Source: CAIWXH01 sp964555675 (GTDB lineage: Bacteria > Chloroflexota > Chloroflexia > Chloroflexales > Chloroflexaceae). From it: a DNA stretch of 12,803 bases. Shown piece by piece: positions 1 to 6,420 of this stretch. The notes beneath the pieces are model-generated. The model did no database searches. It was not told the DNA's origin and saw nothing but the letters and a program-made list of their open reading frames with translations. The stretch lies in the NCBI GenBank assembly GCA_964555675.1, contig CAZKTU010000199.1, positions 1 through 12,803 of the forward strand. Reading direction: 5' to 3'. Within the stretch, counting starts at the first letter, position 1. Every line of letters begins with the position of its first letter. The position numbers and the translations under genes were made by a program.

Positions 1-1
1 C

Positions 2-640
2 CCCCCGAAGCGCTACCGCAACCAGTTCGGCCAGTTGCTCGAGCACGCGCCCTACTGCGAGCGCGACATCAGGGCGCCCCTCGAGCTCGAAACGTTCGGC
101 GAGACCGGCCAGTTCGAGGTGGTCATTAAGGTGCGCGACCAGCTCACCCGCCACGTGCTCGACCATCACCCCTTCGACGTGGTCGGCTGGGACGGCTACC
201 TCTATCCGTGGGCCTTCAGCATCCACGACTTCGAGCCGATCACCGGGCGCATCCACCAGCCCCCGCCGGTGCACCAGACCTTCGAGGGCCACAACTTTGT
301 GATCTGCTCGTTCGTGCCGCGCCTCTTCGACTACCACCCTCAGGGCATCCCGGCGCCTTATAATCACTCGAACGTCAACTCGGACGAGGTGATCTACTAC
401 TGCGACGGCAACTTTATGTCGCGTCGCGGGATCGGCGTGTCCGACATCACCCTGCACCCCTTCGGCCTACCCCACGGCCCCCAGCCCGGCTCGACCGAGG
501 CGAGCATCGGCGCGAAGGAGACGGCCGAGCTGGCGGTGATGGTCGACACCTTCCACCCGCTGCAGGTGACCCGCGCGGCCCTGGAGCTCGAGAAGCCCGA
601 GTATATGGGCTCCTGGGGCCTCGGCGGGCCCGAGGGATGA
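2..640 (+). CDS. hmgA: Homogentisate 1,2-dioxygenase, C-terminal part (5' end outside window)
   Basis: This enzyme opens the aromatic ring of homogentisate with O2 and Fe(II) to give maleylacetoacetate, in the cytoplasmic tyrosine/phenylalanine degradation pathway. The open frame runs in from the window edge without a start, so 212 C-terminal codons are visible, roughly the second half of the protein. Recognisable family segments are the PWAFSIHDFEPITGRIHQPPP block, PYNHSNVNSDEV, and LHPFGLPHGPQPG, followed by EASIGAKETAELAVMVDTF. Candidate iron ligands are the His at 365-367, the acidic pair Asp-Glu at 383-388, and the His of PHGP at 473-475. The two His lie 36 residues apart, as in the human enzyme as I remember it. 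The stop overlaps the fahA start as ATGA (637-640), indicating translational coupling with the next enzyme of the pathway. Family assignment is firm; only the truncation limits it. Confidence 0.93.
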   Translation, partial: PPKRYRNQFGQLLEHAPYCERDIRAPLELETFGETGQFEVVIKVRDQLTRHVLDHHPFDVVGWDGYLYPWAFSIHDFEPITGRIHQPPPVHQTFEGHNFVICSFVPRLFDYHPQGIPAPYNHSNVNSDEVIYYCDGNFMSRRGIGVSDITLHPFGLPHGPQPGSTEASIGAKETAELAVMVDTFHPLQVTRAALELEKPEYMGSWGLGGPEG

Positions 641-1881
641 GCCGCACATTCGTCCCTGTGGCGCCCGACAGCCACTTTCCGCTCCAGAACCTGCCCTATG
701 GCGTGTTCAGGCCACGCGTCGGCGGCCCGCCCCGCGTGGGGGTGGCCATCGGCGCCGCTGTCCTCGACCTGAGCGCGCTGGAGGAGGCTGGCTTGCTGGC
801 GCAGACCGGCCTCGCCGGGCGCGGGCTGTTCGCTCGACCCGCCCTCAACGCACTCATGGCGGCGGGCCCCGCGGCCTGGCAAGCCCTGCGCGACCGGCTG
901 GGCCGCCTGCTCGACGCCGACGAGCCCGCCCTGCGCGACCGCCCCGCCCTGCGCGACGCGGCCCTGCTGCCACAGGCCGCCGTCGAGCTGCTGTTGCCGG
1001 CCCAGGTGGGCGACTACAGCGACTTCTACTCCTCGCGCCACCACGCCTCCAACGTCGGGGCGATCTTTCGCGGACCCGAGCGCCCGCTGCTGCCCAACTG
1101 GCTCCACCTGCCGGTGGCCTACCACGGCCGGGCCAGCTCGCTGGTGGCGGGCGGGACGCCCGTGCGCCGCCCTTGGGGGCAGCTCAGGCCGCCCGAGGCG
1201 CCCGGGCCGAGCTACGGGCCGACTCGGCAGCTCGACTTCGAGCTGGAGATGGGCCTCTTCATCGGCCAGGGCAACCCCCTGGGCCAGCCTGTGCCGATCG
1301 AGGCGGCCGAGGAGCAGATCTTCGGGCTGGCCCTGGTCAACGATTGGAGCGCCCGCGACATCCAGGCCTGGGAGTACCAACCCCTGGGGCCGTTCCTGGC
1401 CAAGAGCTTCGCCACCTCGGTTGGAGCCTGGGTGGTGCCCCTGGCCGCCCTCGAGCCCTTCCGCTTGGCGGGGCCGGCCCAGGACCCCGAGCCGCTGCCC
1501 TACCTGCGGCAGGGCGGGCCGGGCAGCTTCGACATCACCCTCGAGGCCAGGCTCAACGGCGAACCGATCTGCCTCACGAACTTCCGCCACCTCTACTGGA
1601 GCATGGCCCAGCAGATCGCTCACCACAGCTCGGGCGGCTGCAACCTGCGGCCGGGCGACCTGCTGGCCTCGGGCACGATCAGCGGGCCGACGCCCGAGTC
1701 GCGCGGCTGTCTGCTCGAGCTGACCTGGCGCGGCGCCGAGCCCCTGCAGCTGGCCTGCGGCGAGCGGGTCTGGCTCGAGGACGGCGACGAGCTGACCCTG
1801 AGCGGGTGGTGCCAGGGCGAAGGCTATCGGGTAGGCTTCGGAGAGCTGAGCGGGAGGGTGCTGCCGGCCATGCCTGGGTAG
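637..1881 (+). CDS. fahA: Fumarylacetoacetase (fumarylacetoacetate hydrolase)
   Basis: This enzyme hydrolyses fumarylacetoacetate to fumarate and acetoacetate, the last step of homogentisate degradation. The 414-residue length is normal for the eukaryote-like long FAH family. An N-terminal domain (about 1-115) precedes the C-terminal catalytic fold. Metal ligands and catalytic residues are all visible with a constant +3 offset from my recollection of mouse FAH: Asp129 and His136 in DYSDFYSSRHHASNVG, Glu202 and Glu204 in LDFELEMG, and Asp236 in NDWSARDIQAWEYQPLGPF. The ATG at 637 overlaps the hmgA stop (ATGA), which fixes the start and implies one operon. The isomerase joining the two reactions (maleylacetoacetate isomerase) is not in the window and may lie upstream or elsewhere. 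The last codons lie in a long inverted repeat that probably ends the transcript. Confidence 0.96.
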   Translation: MSRTFVPVAPDSHFPLQNLPYGVFRPRVGGPPRVGVAIGAAVLDLSALEEAGLLAQTGLAGRGLFARPALNALMAAGPAAWQALRDRLGRLLDADEPALRDRPALRDAALLPQAAVELLLPAQVGDYSDFYSSRHHASNVGAIFRGPERPLLPNWLHLPVAYHGRASSLVAGGTPVRRPWGQLRPPEAPGPSYGPTRQLDFELEMGLFIGQGNPLGQPVPIEAAEEQIFGLALVNDWSARDIQAWEYQPLGPFLAKSFATSVGAWVVPLAALEPFRLAGPAQDPEPLPYLRQGGPGSFDITLEARLNGEPICLTNFRHLYWSMAQQIAHHSSGGCNLRPGDLLASGTISGPTPESRGCLLELTWRGAEPLQLACGERVWLEDGDELTLSGWCQGEGYRVGFGELSGRVLPAMPG

Positions 1882-1907
1882 GACGGGGCGCTCCAGGCAT
1901 GGCCGGC
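1863..1907. terminator. 15-bp perfect inverted repeat between convergent genes, likely bidirectional terminator
   Basis: GCCGGCCATGCCTGG (1863-1877) is matched exactly in reverse complement by 1893-1907, leaving a 15-base loop that contains the fahA stop codon. The convergent LysM gene ends at 1918, so the hairpin lies at the 3' ends of both transcripts. Neither side carries a T-run, so this is not a textbook rho-independent terminator. The position and perfect stem are what is seen; the terminator role is inferred. Confidence 0.6.
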
Positions 1908-1917
1908 GGGGGACAGG

Positions 1918-3123
1918 CTACGGGATGAAGACCGTCACTCCGGGGTAGATCAGGTCGGGGTTCGGGCCGAGCACATTGCGGTTGGCGTGGTAGATCTCGG
2001 GCCAGAGCATCTCGTTGCCATAGGCGCGCTGGGCCATCCAGCGCAAGAAGTCGCGCGGCTGGATGGTGTAGCGCGAGGGGGCGGGGATGGCGCCACGGGC
2101 GGGCAGCGGGGTGAGCGGGCGAACCGTGACGGTCAGACCGGGCAGGGTCAGGCGCTGGCCGGGGAAGATCGCATTGGGGTTGGCCCCGATCAGGCGGTAG
2201 TTGGCGTCCCAGATCTGGGCGGCGTAGCGCGCGTCGCCGTAGTAGCGCAGGGCGATGCTGGCGAGGGTATCGCCGGCGCGCACGATATAGACGCCTGCGG
2301 CCACGGGCCGGGTCGTCGGCCTGGCGGCGGGGCGGCCGACGCTGCTCGGGAACTGCCCGGGCGCGAGCCCAGGGTACTGCCCGCCCAGGTACTGGCCGTC
2401 GCGGTAGCCGGGGGGCGGCACATAGCCGGGAGGCGCCGGGGGCTGCTGAGCCTGGGCGACCACAGCGGGCGGGGGCGCGGGGGGCGGCAGGGGGATATTA
2501 TCGGCCAGGGTGATCATCGGCAAGGCCTGGGCGGCCGGCTTGTAGTTGAAGGCCGCGGCGGGGAGCTTGGCGACGGTGGCGAAGCTCACCGCGGCGGGCG
2601 GGGCGGCGGCGACCACGGCCCCGTCGCCGGCAGTGGGCTCGCTGGCGAGCAGTTCAGCAAGCAACGCGGCGTCGTTCGGCTGCGCGGCAGGCTCGGCCAG
2701 CAGCCGGGCGAGCAGGGCCTCGTCGCCGGCCGGGGCCAGCTTGAGCGCCCTTAGGGCTCCGGCCGCAGCGCGCGGCGCAACCGCGGGCGCGAGCGCTACG
2801 GCATGGGCGACCGGGTCGGCGACGGGCATCGCGGCGCGGGCGGGGGCGACCCCGACGCTCGCGGCGACGATCCCGCCGGCCAGCAGCAGGGTCGCGGCGG
2901 CGGCGAAGGGGCTGGCGGACAGCTTGCGAGCCGTGGGCGAGGCCGGCGCGGCCCGGCGACGGGTCGGGGCGGCCCTGAGGCGCGCCGCCGCAGCCCAGGC
3001 CGGCGCAGCATAGACAGGCGCCGCCTCGGCGGTATGGGCTGCGAGCAAGCTCTCGAGCAGCGAGCAGTCATCATACGGTGCAGGCCGTGCGCCCGCGCGC
3101 GCGGCAGCGTGAGTGCCATCCAT
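1918..3123 (-). CDS. Membrane-anchored protein with two C-terminal LysM domains
   Basis: LysM domains bind N-acetylglucosamine-containing polymers such as peptidoglycan, so this is probably a cell-wall-associated protein. From the start used here (401 aa): an Ala-rich N-terminus with an RLRAAPTRRR-type basic stretch (about 49-67), a single hydrophobic segment (about 73-95) predicted to place the C-terminus outside, an Ala-rich linker, a Pro-rich stretch (about 211-275), LysM1 (about 279-328, begins YIVRAGDTLASIALRYYGD) and LysM2 (about 351-401, ends at the stop). Three similar xLLxxLLA motifs sit at 21-28, 136-143 and 153-160. ATG 3123 is chosen because GGAG (3133-3136) lies 9 nt upstream; the in-frame ATG at 3138 would add five residues but its purine tract touches the start codon. 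It lies downstream of a tail-tube-like gene on the same strand; LysM proteins also occur in contractile injection system clusters. The specific role is unknown. Confidence 0.85.
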   Translation of the reverse strand: MDGTHAAARAGARPAPYDDCSLLESLLAAHTAEAAPVYAAPAWAAAARLRAAPTRRRAAPASPTARKLSASPFAAAATLLLAGGIVAASVGVAPARAAMPVADPVAHAVALAPAVAPRAAAGALRALKLAPAGDEALLARLLAEPAAQPNDAALLAELLASEPTAGDGAVVAAAPPAAVSFATVAKLPAAAFNYKPAAQALPMITLADNIPLPPPAPPPAVVAQAQQPPAPPGYVPPPGYRDGQYLGGQYPGLAPGQFPSSVGRPAARPTTRPVAAGVYIVRAGDTLASIALRYYGDARYAAQIWDANYRLIGANPNAIFPGQRLTLPGLTVTVRPLTPLPARGAIPAPSRYTIQPRDFLRWMAQRAYGNEMLWPEIYHANRNVLGPNPDLIYPGVTVFIP

Positions 3124-3138
3124 GGTTTCGCGCTCCAT

Positions 3139-3368
3139 TCCCGCTTATTGCGCCGACGCCATTCGCGCCGCGCCTCTTTCGCCGCCAAAGGCTACTGATT
3201 GTAGGACTTAAGCATAGCACACAGAGCAATATCGCGCTGATCGGTACAGTTTCCAGGCTACACGCTGCTTAGCCGAATCAACGTCAGAGAGCCGCAGAGG
3301 GCGCAGTTGCGGCGACATGGGCCGCAACGCTACGCTCCCTACGGCTCTCTGCTTGAGAACGGACGAGG
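3139..3368 (-). other. Intergenic region upstream of the LysM gene
   Basis: These 230 bases between two minus-strand genes contain no convincing coding frame. The half next to the LysM gene is AT-richer than its surroundings. On the minus strand it contains TACAAT (3198-3203), one mismatch from a -10 box, but the best -35 match (TTGCTC, 3224-3229) is spaced 20 bp away, so a promoter is only weakly supported. The other half is occupied by a nested hairpin described separately. Confidence 0.35.
3285..3351. repeat. Nested hairpin between tail-tube-like and LysM genes
   Basis: CAGAGAGCCG (3285-3294) pairs perfectly with 3342-3351. Inside it, AGGG (3298-3301) can pair with CCCT (3337-3340), and GTTGCGGC (3306-3313) pairs perfectly with GCCGCAAC (3321-3328) around a 7-base loop. 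The whole forms a 67-base branched-free rod with small internal loops. It begins 17 bases past the stop of the tail-tube-like gene. No T-run follows on either strand, so it may be a terminator of unusual form, a mobile repeat unit or a structured RNA. Confidence 0.55.
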
Positions 3369-3800
3369 TTACCGGCGGGTTAGCTGATCGTAGACGATCT
3401 CGAGCGTATCGATATGGCGCTCGCTGCTGCCTACGTTCTGCAGGCCCTGATAGAACAGGGGCCTGGCCCCGCTGAAGTGATAGACGTGGCGGGCGTGGCC
3501 GCGGCCGTCGAACTCGATAATCGCGCCGTCGTGGAGCTCGGGCTGGCCCTCGGCGGCCGCGCGCTGCCAGGCCAAGAGCGCATCGTCGAAGGCGATCCCT
3601 TGGGCCAGGGTCAGGTGGGCGTCGTGCTCGAGCTGGGCTACGTCGACGAGGTCGATCTCGTCGTCGCTGATAAAGTACTCGACCGGAGCGTGGGCCTCGC
3701 CCAGCCCCGCGCAGAAGCCGAAGGCCGCGCGCGGCACACCGTCGAGCTCGATCAGGTAGCGGAAGCCCCTGTAGCGATCGGCCGGATTTGCCGTAGGCAT
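3369..3800 (-). CDS. Phage/contractile-injection-system tail-tube-like protein (T4 gp19 family)
   Basis: Proteins of this family form the inner tube of phage tails and extracellular contractile injection systems (eCIS, Afp1/Pvc1-like). The 143 aa match the family length, and the layout fits from end to end: DRYRGFRYLIELDGVPRAAF at the N-terminus, a CAGLGE turn, a VEY strand, LTLAQGIAFDDALLAWQRAA in the middle (counterpart of the 'LkrGi..s..LwdWr' block), DGAIIEFDGRGHARHVYHF, and the terminal RHIDTLEIVYDQL. It is divergent: the usual Pro-Gly before the central strand and the Ala-Trp-Pro of the 'W...AWP' block are absent. ATG 3800 has a strong Shine-Dalgarno, GGAGG (3807-3811), 6 nt upstream. 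No sheath, baseplate, spike or ATPase gene is next to it; a LysM gene follows on the same strand. Family assignment is by pattern recognition and fairly confident; the biological role is unknown. Confidence 0.75.
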   Translation of the reverse strand: MPTANPADRYRGFRYLIELDGVPRAAFGFCAGLGEAHAPVEYFISDDEIDLVDVAQLEHDAHLTLAQGIAFDDALLAWQRAAAEGQPELHDGAIIEFDGRGHARHVYHFSGARPLFYQGLQNVGSSERHIDTLEIVYDQLTRR

Positions 3801-3894
3801 AACACACCTCCCGTAGCTCTATGGCGGCGCCGCGGCCGGGTTATTCCGGTCGCTGACGGTAGGCAACGTTCTGGTGAAATGCTGGCTTTGCTCC

Positions 3895-3922
3895 AGTATA
3901 GATCGGCGGCCGGGTTTGTACA
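3895..3922 (-). promoter_or_regulatory. Candidate sigma-70-type promoter for the tail-tube-like gene
   Basis: On the minus strand TGTACA (3917-3922, 4 of 6 to TTGACA) is followed after 16 bp by TATACT (3895-3900, 5 of 6 to TATAAT). It would start a transcript roughly 90 nt before the ATG at 3800. It lies downstream of the bchE terminator-like hairpin, which makes an independent promoter here sensible. It is a sequence match only. Confidence 0.4.
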
Positions 3923-3976
3923 GGTAAGAAAGGTATCGCGCCGGTTGACGGAGTTATACCGACTAGAGCATGCCAG

Positions 3977-4015
3977 AAAGGGCTTCCGGGAGGGTTGTCC
4001 TCCCGAAAGCCCTTT
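3977..4015 (-). terminator. Strong hairpin after bchE, probable terminator
   Basis: Bases 3977-3993 pair with 3999-4015 in a 17-position stem with one mismatch (3986/4006) and a GTTGT loop. It begins 23 bases past the bchE stop. On the minus strand the stem ends in CCCTTT, with no longer T-run. The stem is one of the strongest in the window, so transcription termination or 3'-end protection of the bchJ-bchE message is likely. Confidence 0.75.
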
Positions 4016-4038
4016 GCCGCAGCCGCAAGCGGAGCTTG

Positions 4039-5673
4039 TCAGCAGCCGACCTGCTTATCCTCGTCGCGCAGGGGCAGGTTGAGCTCATTCTCGGCCTGGT
4101 GGCGCACCAGCTCGGGGTCGAAGCGCTTGGGGATGGCCCCGCCGAAGGTGGTGTCGGCCACCAACTCGGGGTGCTCCTCTTTCATGCGCGCGATCTCGTC
4201 GCGGGTGAAGATGCGGCTCTCGTCGAAGCCCAGGTCGACCTCCATCGCGCCGCCCTTCACATGGATGCGGCCGATATCGTAGAAGCGCTTCTCGAAGGTG
4301 GTCTTGGCGAAGGCCCGCAGACAGCCGAGCATATACTTGCGCTTGGCTTTATCTTTGATGAAGGGGTACTCGAGGAAGGCCTTGCGCATATAGAAGCGAG
4401 CGTAGTTGCGCAGCACACCCTTGAGCACATCCTCGCGCTCCATCAGGTCGGGCTTCATGATCGGGGTGACGAAGTTGTACTTCGAGTAGTCGCGCACCTC
4501 GACCCGATCGCCCAGCTCCTCGAACAGCTCGGCGAAGGGCCAGGGGGTGTACATGTTCCAGTTGGCCATGTCCACCTTCCAGTCTAGGGCGAGCCTGTAG
4601 GTCTCCTCGATCGTCTCGGGGGTCTCGTTCTCCATGCCCATGATGAACTGGGCCTCGGCGACCATGCCGGCGGCCTGGATCAGCTCGATGGCCTTCTTAT
4701 TCTGCTCGATCGTGGTCTGCTTGCGGAAGATCTCCAGGTTCATCTGGGCCGCGGCCTCGGTGCCGAGCGAGATATGCATCAGGCCGGCCCTGCGCCAGAG
4801 GGGCAGCAGCTCCTGGTCGCGCATAATGTCGGTGACGCGAGTGTTGATGCCCCAGAGCACCGGCAGCTTGCGGCGGGCCAGCTCCTCGCAGAGGGCGGTG
4901 AACTTCTTGCGGTTGAGGGTCGGCTCCTCGTCGGCCAGGATGAAGAAGCCAACCTTATAGTCGCGCACCAGGGTCTCGATCTCGTCGACGAACTTGAGCG
5001 GGCTGCGCGAGCGGTAGCGCCGCCAGAACTTCCACTGCGAGCAGAAGCGGCAGGTGAAGGGGCAGCCGCGCGCGAAGTTCGGCACCGCCACGCGCACATT
5101 CATGGGCACATAGATATACTTGTCCCACTCGAGCAGGCTCCAGTCGGGGGTGAGGGTGTCGAGGTCGGCGATCGGGTCGCTGGCCGGGGTGGCCACCACC
5201 TGCTCGTTCTCGAGGTAGGCGATGCCCTTGATATTCGCGCGGTCCTTGCGGTCCGAGCCGGCCTCGATGCTCTTGAGCAGCTCGACGATGATCTCCTCGC
5301 CCTCGCCGCGCACGATATAGTCGATCCAGGGCGCCTCGCTGAAGACCTGGGTGTACATGAAGGTGGGGTGGATACCGCCGAGGATCAGCTTGGCGTTGGG
5401 GCGCTCTTCGCGGGCGATGCGCAGGGTCTCCTGGGCCTTGAGGATCATGGGGGTGATCGCCGTGGCCATGATCACGTCGGGCTTGTTGGCGCGGATGATC
5501 TCGCGCAGCTTGTCGTCGGCGATGTGGAAGGTCATCGCGTCGATGAAGCGCACGTTCTCGAAGCCGGCGCTCTTGAGGGCGCCCCCGATGTAGGGCACCC
5601 AGCTCGGGGGCCAGTTTCCGGCGATCTCGGCCCCGCCCGCGTGGTAGTTCGGCTGGATCATCATGATCCGCAT
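4039..5673 (-). CDS. bchE: Anaerobic Mg-protoporphyrin IX monomethyl ester cyclase (B12-binding radical SAM)
   Basis: BchE forms the isocyclic E ring of (bacterio)chlorophyll without O2, using water-derived oxygen, S-adenosylmethionine, a [4Fe-4S] cluster and cobalamin. The 544-residue protein begins MRIMMIQPNYHAGGAEIAGN and WPPSWVPYIGGALK, the characteristic BchE N-terminus. A B12-binding-type domain (about 1-140, including LILGGIHPTFMY and IVRGEGEE) is followed by the radical SAM core. The core has C204-x3-C208-x2-C211 in ARGCPFTCRFC, followed by the SQWKFW aromatic stretch. ADEEPTLNRKKF, GINTRVTDIMRD and SLGTEAAAQ fit the rest of the barrel. ATG 5673 has AGGGAG upstream at about 6-7 nt. 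It lies downstream of bchJ on the same strand with a 117-nt gap. A related radical SAM family cannot be formally excluded, but resemblance to Chloroflexales BchE is strong over the full length. Confidence 0.93.
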   Translation of the reverse strand: MRIMMIQPNYHAGGAEIAGNWPPSWVPYIGGALKSAGFENVRFIDAMTFHIADDKLREIIRANKPDVIMATAITPMILKAQETLRIAREERPNAKLILGGIHPTFMYTQVFSEAPWIDYIVRGEGEEIIVELLKSIEAGSDRKDRANIKGIAYLENEQVVATPASDPIADLDTLTPDWSLLEWDKYIYVPMNVRVAVPNFARGCPFTCRFCSQWKFWRRYRSRSPLKFVDEIETLVRDYKVGFFILADEEPTLNRKKFTALCEELARRKLPVLWGINTRVTDIMRDQELLPLWRRAGLMHISLGTEAAAQMNLEIFRKQTTIEQNKKAIELIQAAGMVAEAQFIMGMENETPETIEETYRLALDWKVDMANWNMYTPWPFAELFEELGDRVEVRDYSKYNFVTPIMKPDLMEREDVLKGVLRNYARFYMRKAFLEYPFIKDKAKRKYMLGCLRAFAKTTFEKRFYDIGRIHVKGGAMEVDLGFDESRIFTRDEIARMKEEHPELVADTTFGGAIPKRFDPELVRHQAENELNLPLRDEDKQVGC

Positions 5674-5756
5674 GGCGCTCTCCCTTGTGCTGTGCAGGTC
5701 TGGGGCCTGGCCGCCCCATGGCGTACGCTTGAGTCTGAACTACAGGGCGCTTTTTA

Positions 5757-5777
5757 TGGAGGGCCCGCGGCCCTCCA
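5757..5777. repeat. Intercistronic hairpin between bchJ and bchE
   Basis: TGGAGGGCC (5757-5765) and GGCCCTCCA (5769-5777) form a perfect 9-bp stem with a 3-base loop, 13 bases past the bchJ stop. On the minus strand it is followed by TAAAAAG, not a T-run, so full termination is unlikely. A partial terminator or an mRNA-stability element that sets bchJ:bchE ratios is possible. Confidence 0.5.
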
Positions 5778-5790
5778 CGCGCAGATCTGG

Positions 5791-6420
5791 TCAGCGCACC
5801 TCGAAGACGCAGGCCCCGCCCCCCTGGGCCACACAGGCCACCTCGCGCACCGTGAGGCGCCGGTCGATCAGCGGGCGCAGCAGGGCTTGGAAGCAGCGCT
5901 CGTAGTAGCGGCAGATCGGCTCGGCCGCGACCATGCCCCGACACTCGGGGCAGCTGCCCAGGCTCAGGGTGGCGCCCTTGCGCTCGACCGTGTAGCTGAA
6001 GCGCCCGCCGCCCGCGAAGGTCCAGGCGTGACCGCTGATCGCCTTCAGCAGCAGGCTCAGGCCGAGCCGGCGCGGCAGCAGGGGCAGCACGGCCCGCGCC
6101 GGGGCGGGGATGCGGTGCGCCAGGAGGTAGTCGGCGGTGCGCTCGCCCGCGCGGGCCATGACCCGCGCCGCGGCCTCGGGGCCCATGTCGGCCCGCACGG
6201 CGCTGATCAGGCTGATGAAGGCCAGCTCGTCCACCATGTGGGTCGGCAGGTGATCGTTCAGGTCGCCGCGGCCGATCCGGCGCAGGAAGCGCCGCGTCTC
6301 GAGGGCGCCGCGCTCCTCCTCCATGGCGGCGATGGTCTGGATAATCGCGTTCGGGCCGATCCGCGCCGCAGACCCTGCGGGGATGCCCTTGGCATTCACG
6401 GCCGGGTGCGTCGCGCCCAT
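5791..6420 (-). CDS. bchJ: BchJ, V4R-domain bacteriochlorophyll biosynthesis protein
   Basis: BchJ was named as the divinyl (proto)chlorophyllide 8-vinyl reductase. In green sulfur bacteria it is now thought to help substrate handling, with the reduction done by BciA/BciB, so its exact role here is open. The 209-residue length and pattern fit the family: SAARIGPNAIIQTI near the N-terminus, ADYLLAHRIP, a basic/hydrophobic PLLPRRLGLSLLLKAI, HAWTFAGGGRFSY, then the C-terminal V4R core with CPEC (C157, C160), C170, C176, C196 and C204 ending ACVFEV. ATG 6420 is chosen because AAAGGAG lies 5 nt upstream; in-frame ATGs at 6456 and 6525 have no such site and would add residues unlike the family. It precedes bchE on the same strand, an association also known (bchE-bchJ) in purple bacteria. 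Nothing in it appears broken. Confidence 0.9.
   Translation of the reverse strand: MGATHPAVNAKGIPAGSAARIGPNAIIQTIAAMEEERGALETRRFLRRIGRGDLNDHLPTHMVDELAFISLISAVRADMGPEAAARVMARAGERTADYLLAHRIPAPARAVLPLLPRRLGLSLLLKAISGHAWTFAGGGRFSYTVERKGATLSLGSCPECRGMVAAEPICRYYERCFQALLRPLIDRRLTVREVACVAQGGGACVFEVR

Larger units (their letters stand above)
3801..4038 (-). other. Intergenic region between bchE and the tail-tube-like gene
   Basis: These 238 bases hold no supportable gene. They contain the hairpin that follows bchE, a candidate minus-strand promoter, and an 80-90 nt leader ending in the strong ribosome-binding site of the tail-tube-like gene. This suggests that the latter is transcribed independently of bchE. 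Confidence 0.5.

Noticed and set aside
397..1626. Long minus-strand open frame (409 codons) opposite hmgA/fahA
   Set aside because: It lies antisense to two clearly recognised enzymes, has low-complexity composition (Gly, Arg, Gln, Ala-rich) and matches no family; it is an effect of high GC and strong third-position bias.
1987..2754. 255-codon plus-strand open frame opposite the LysM gene
   Set aside because: Gly/Arg-rich composition without family features, antisense to a protein with two clear LysM domains.
5674..5790. Separate promoter for bchE in the gap after bchJ
   Set aside because: I could not find a paired -35/-10 with acceptable spacing on the minus strand; co-transcription with bchJ is simpler.
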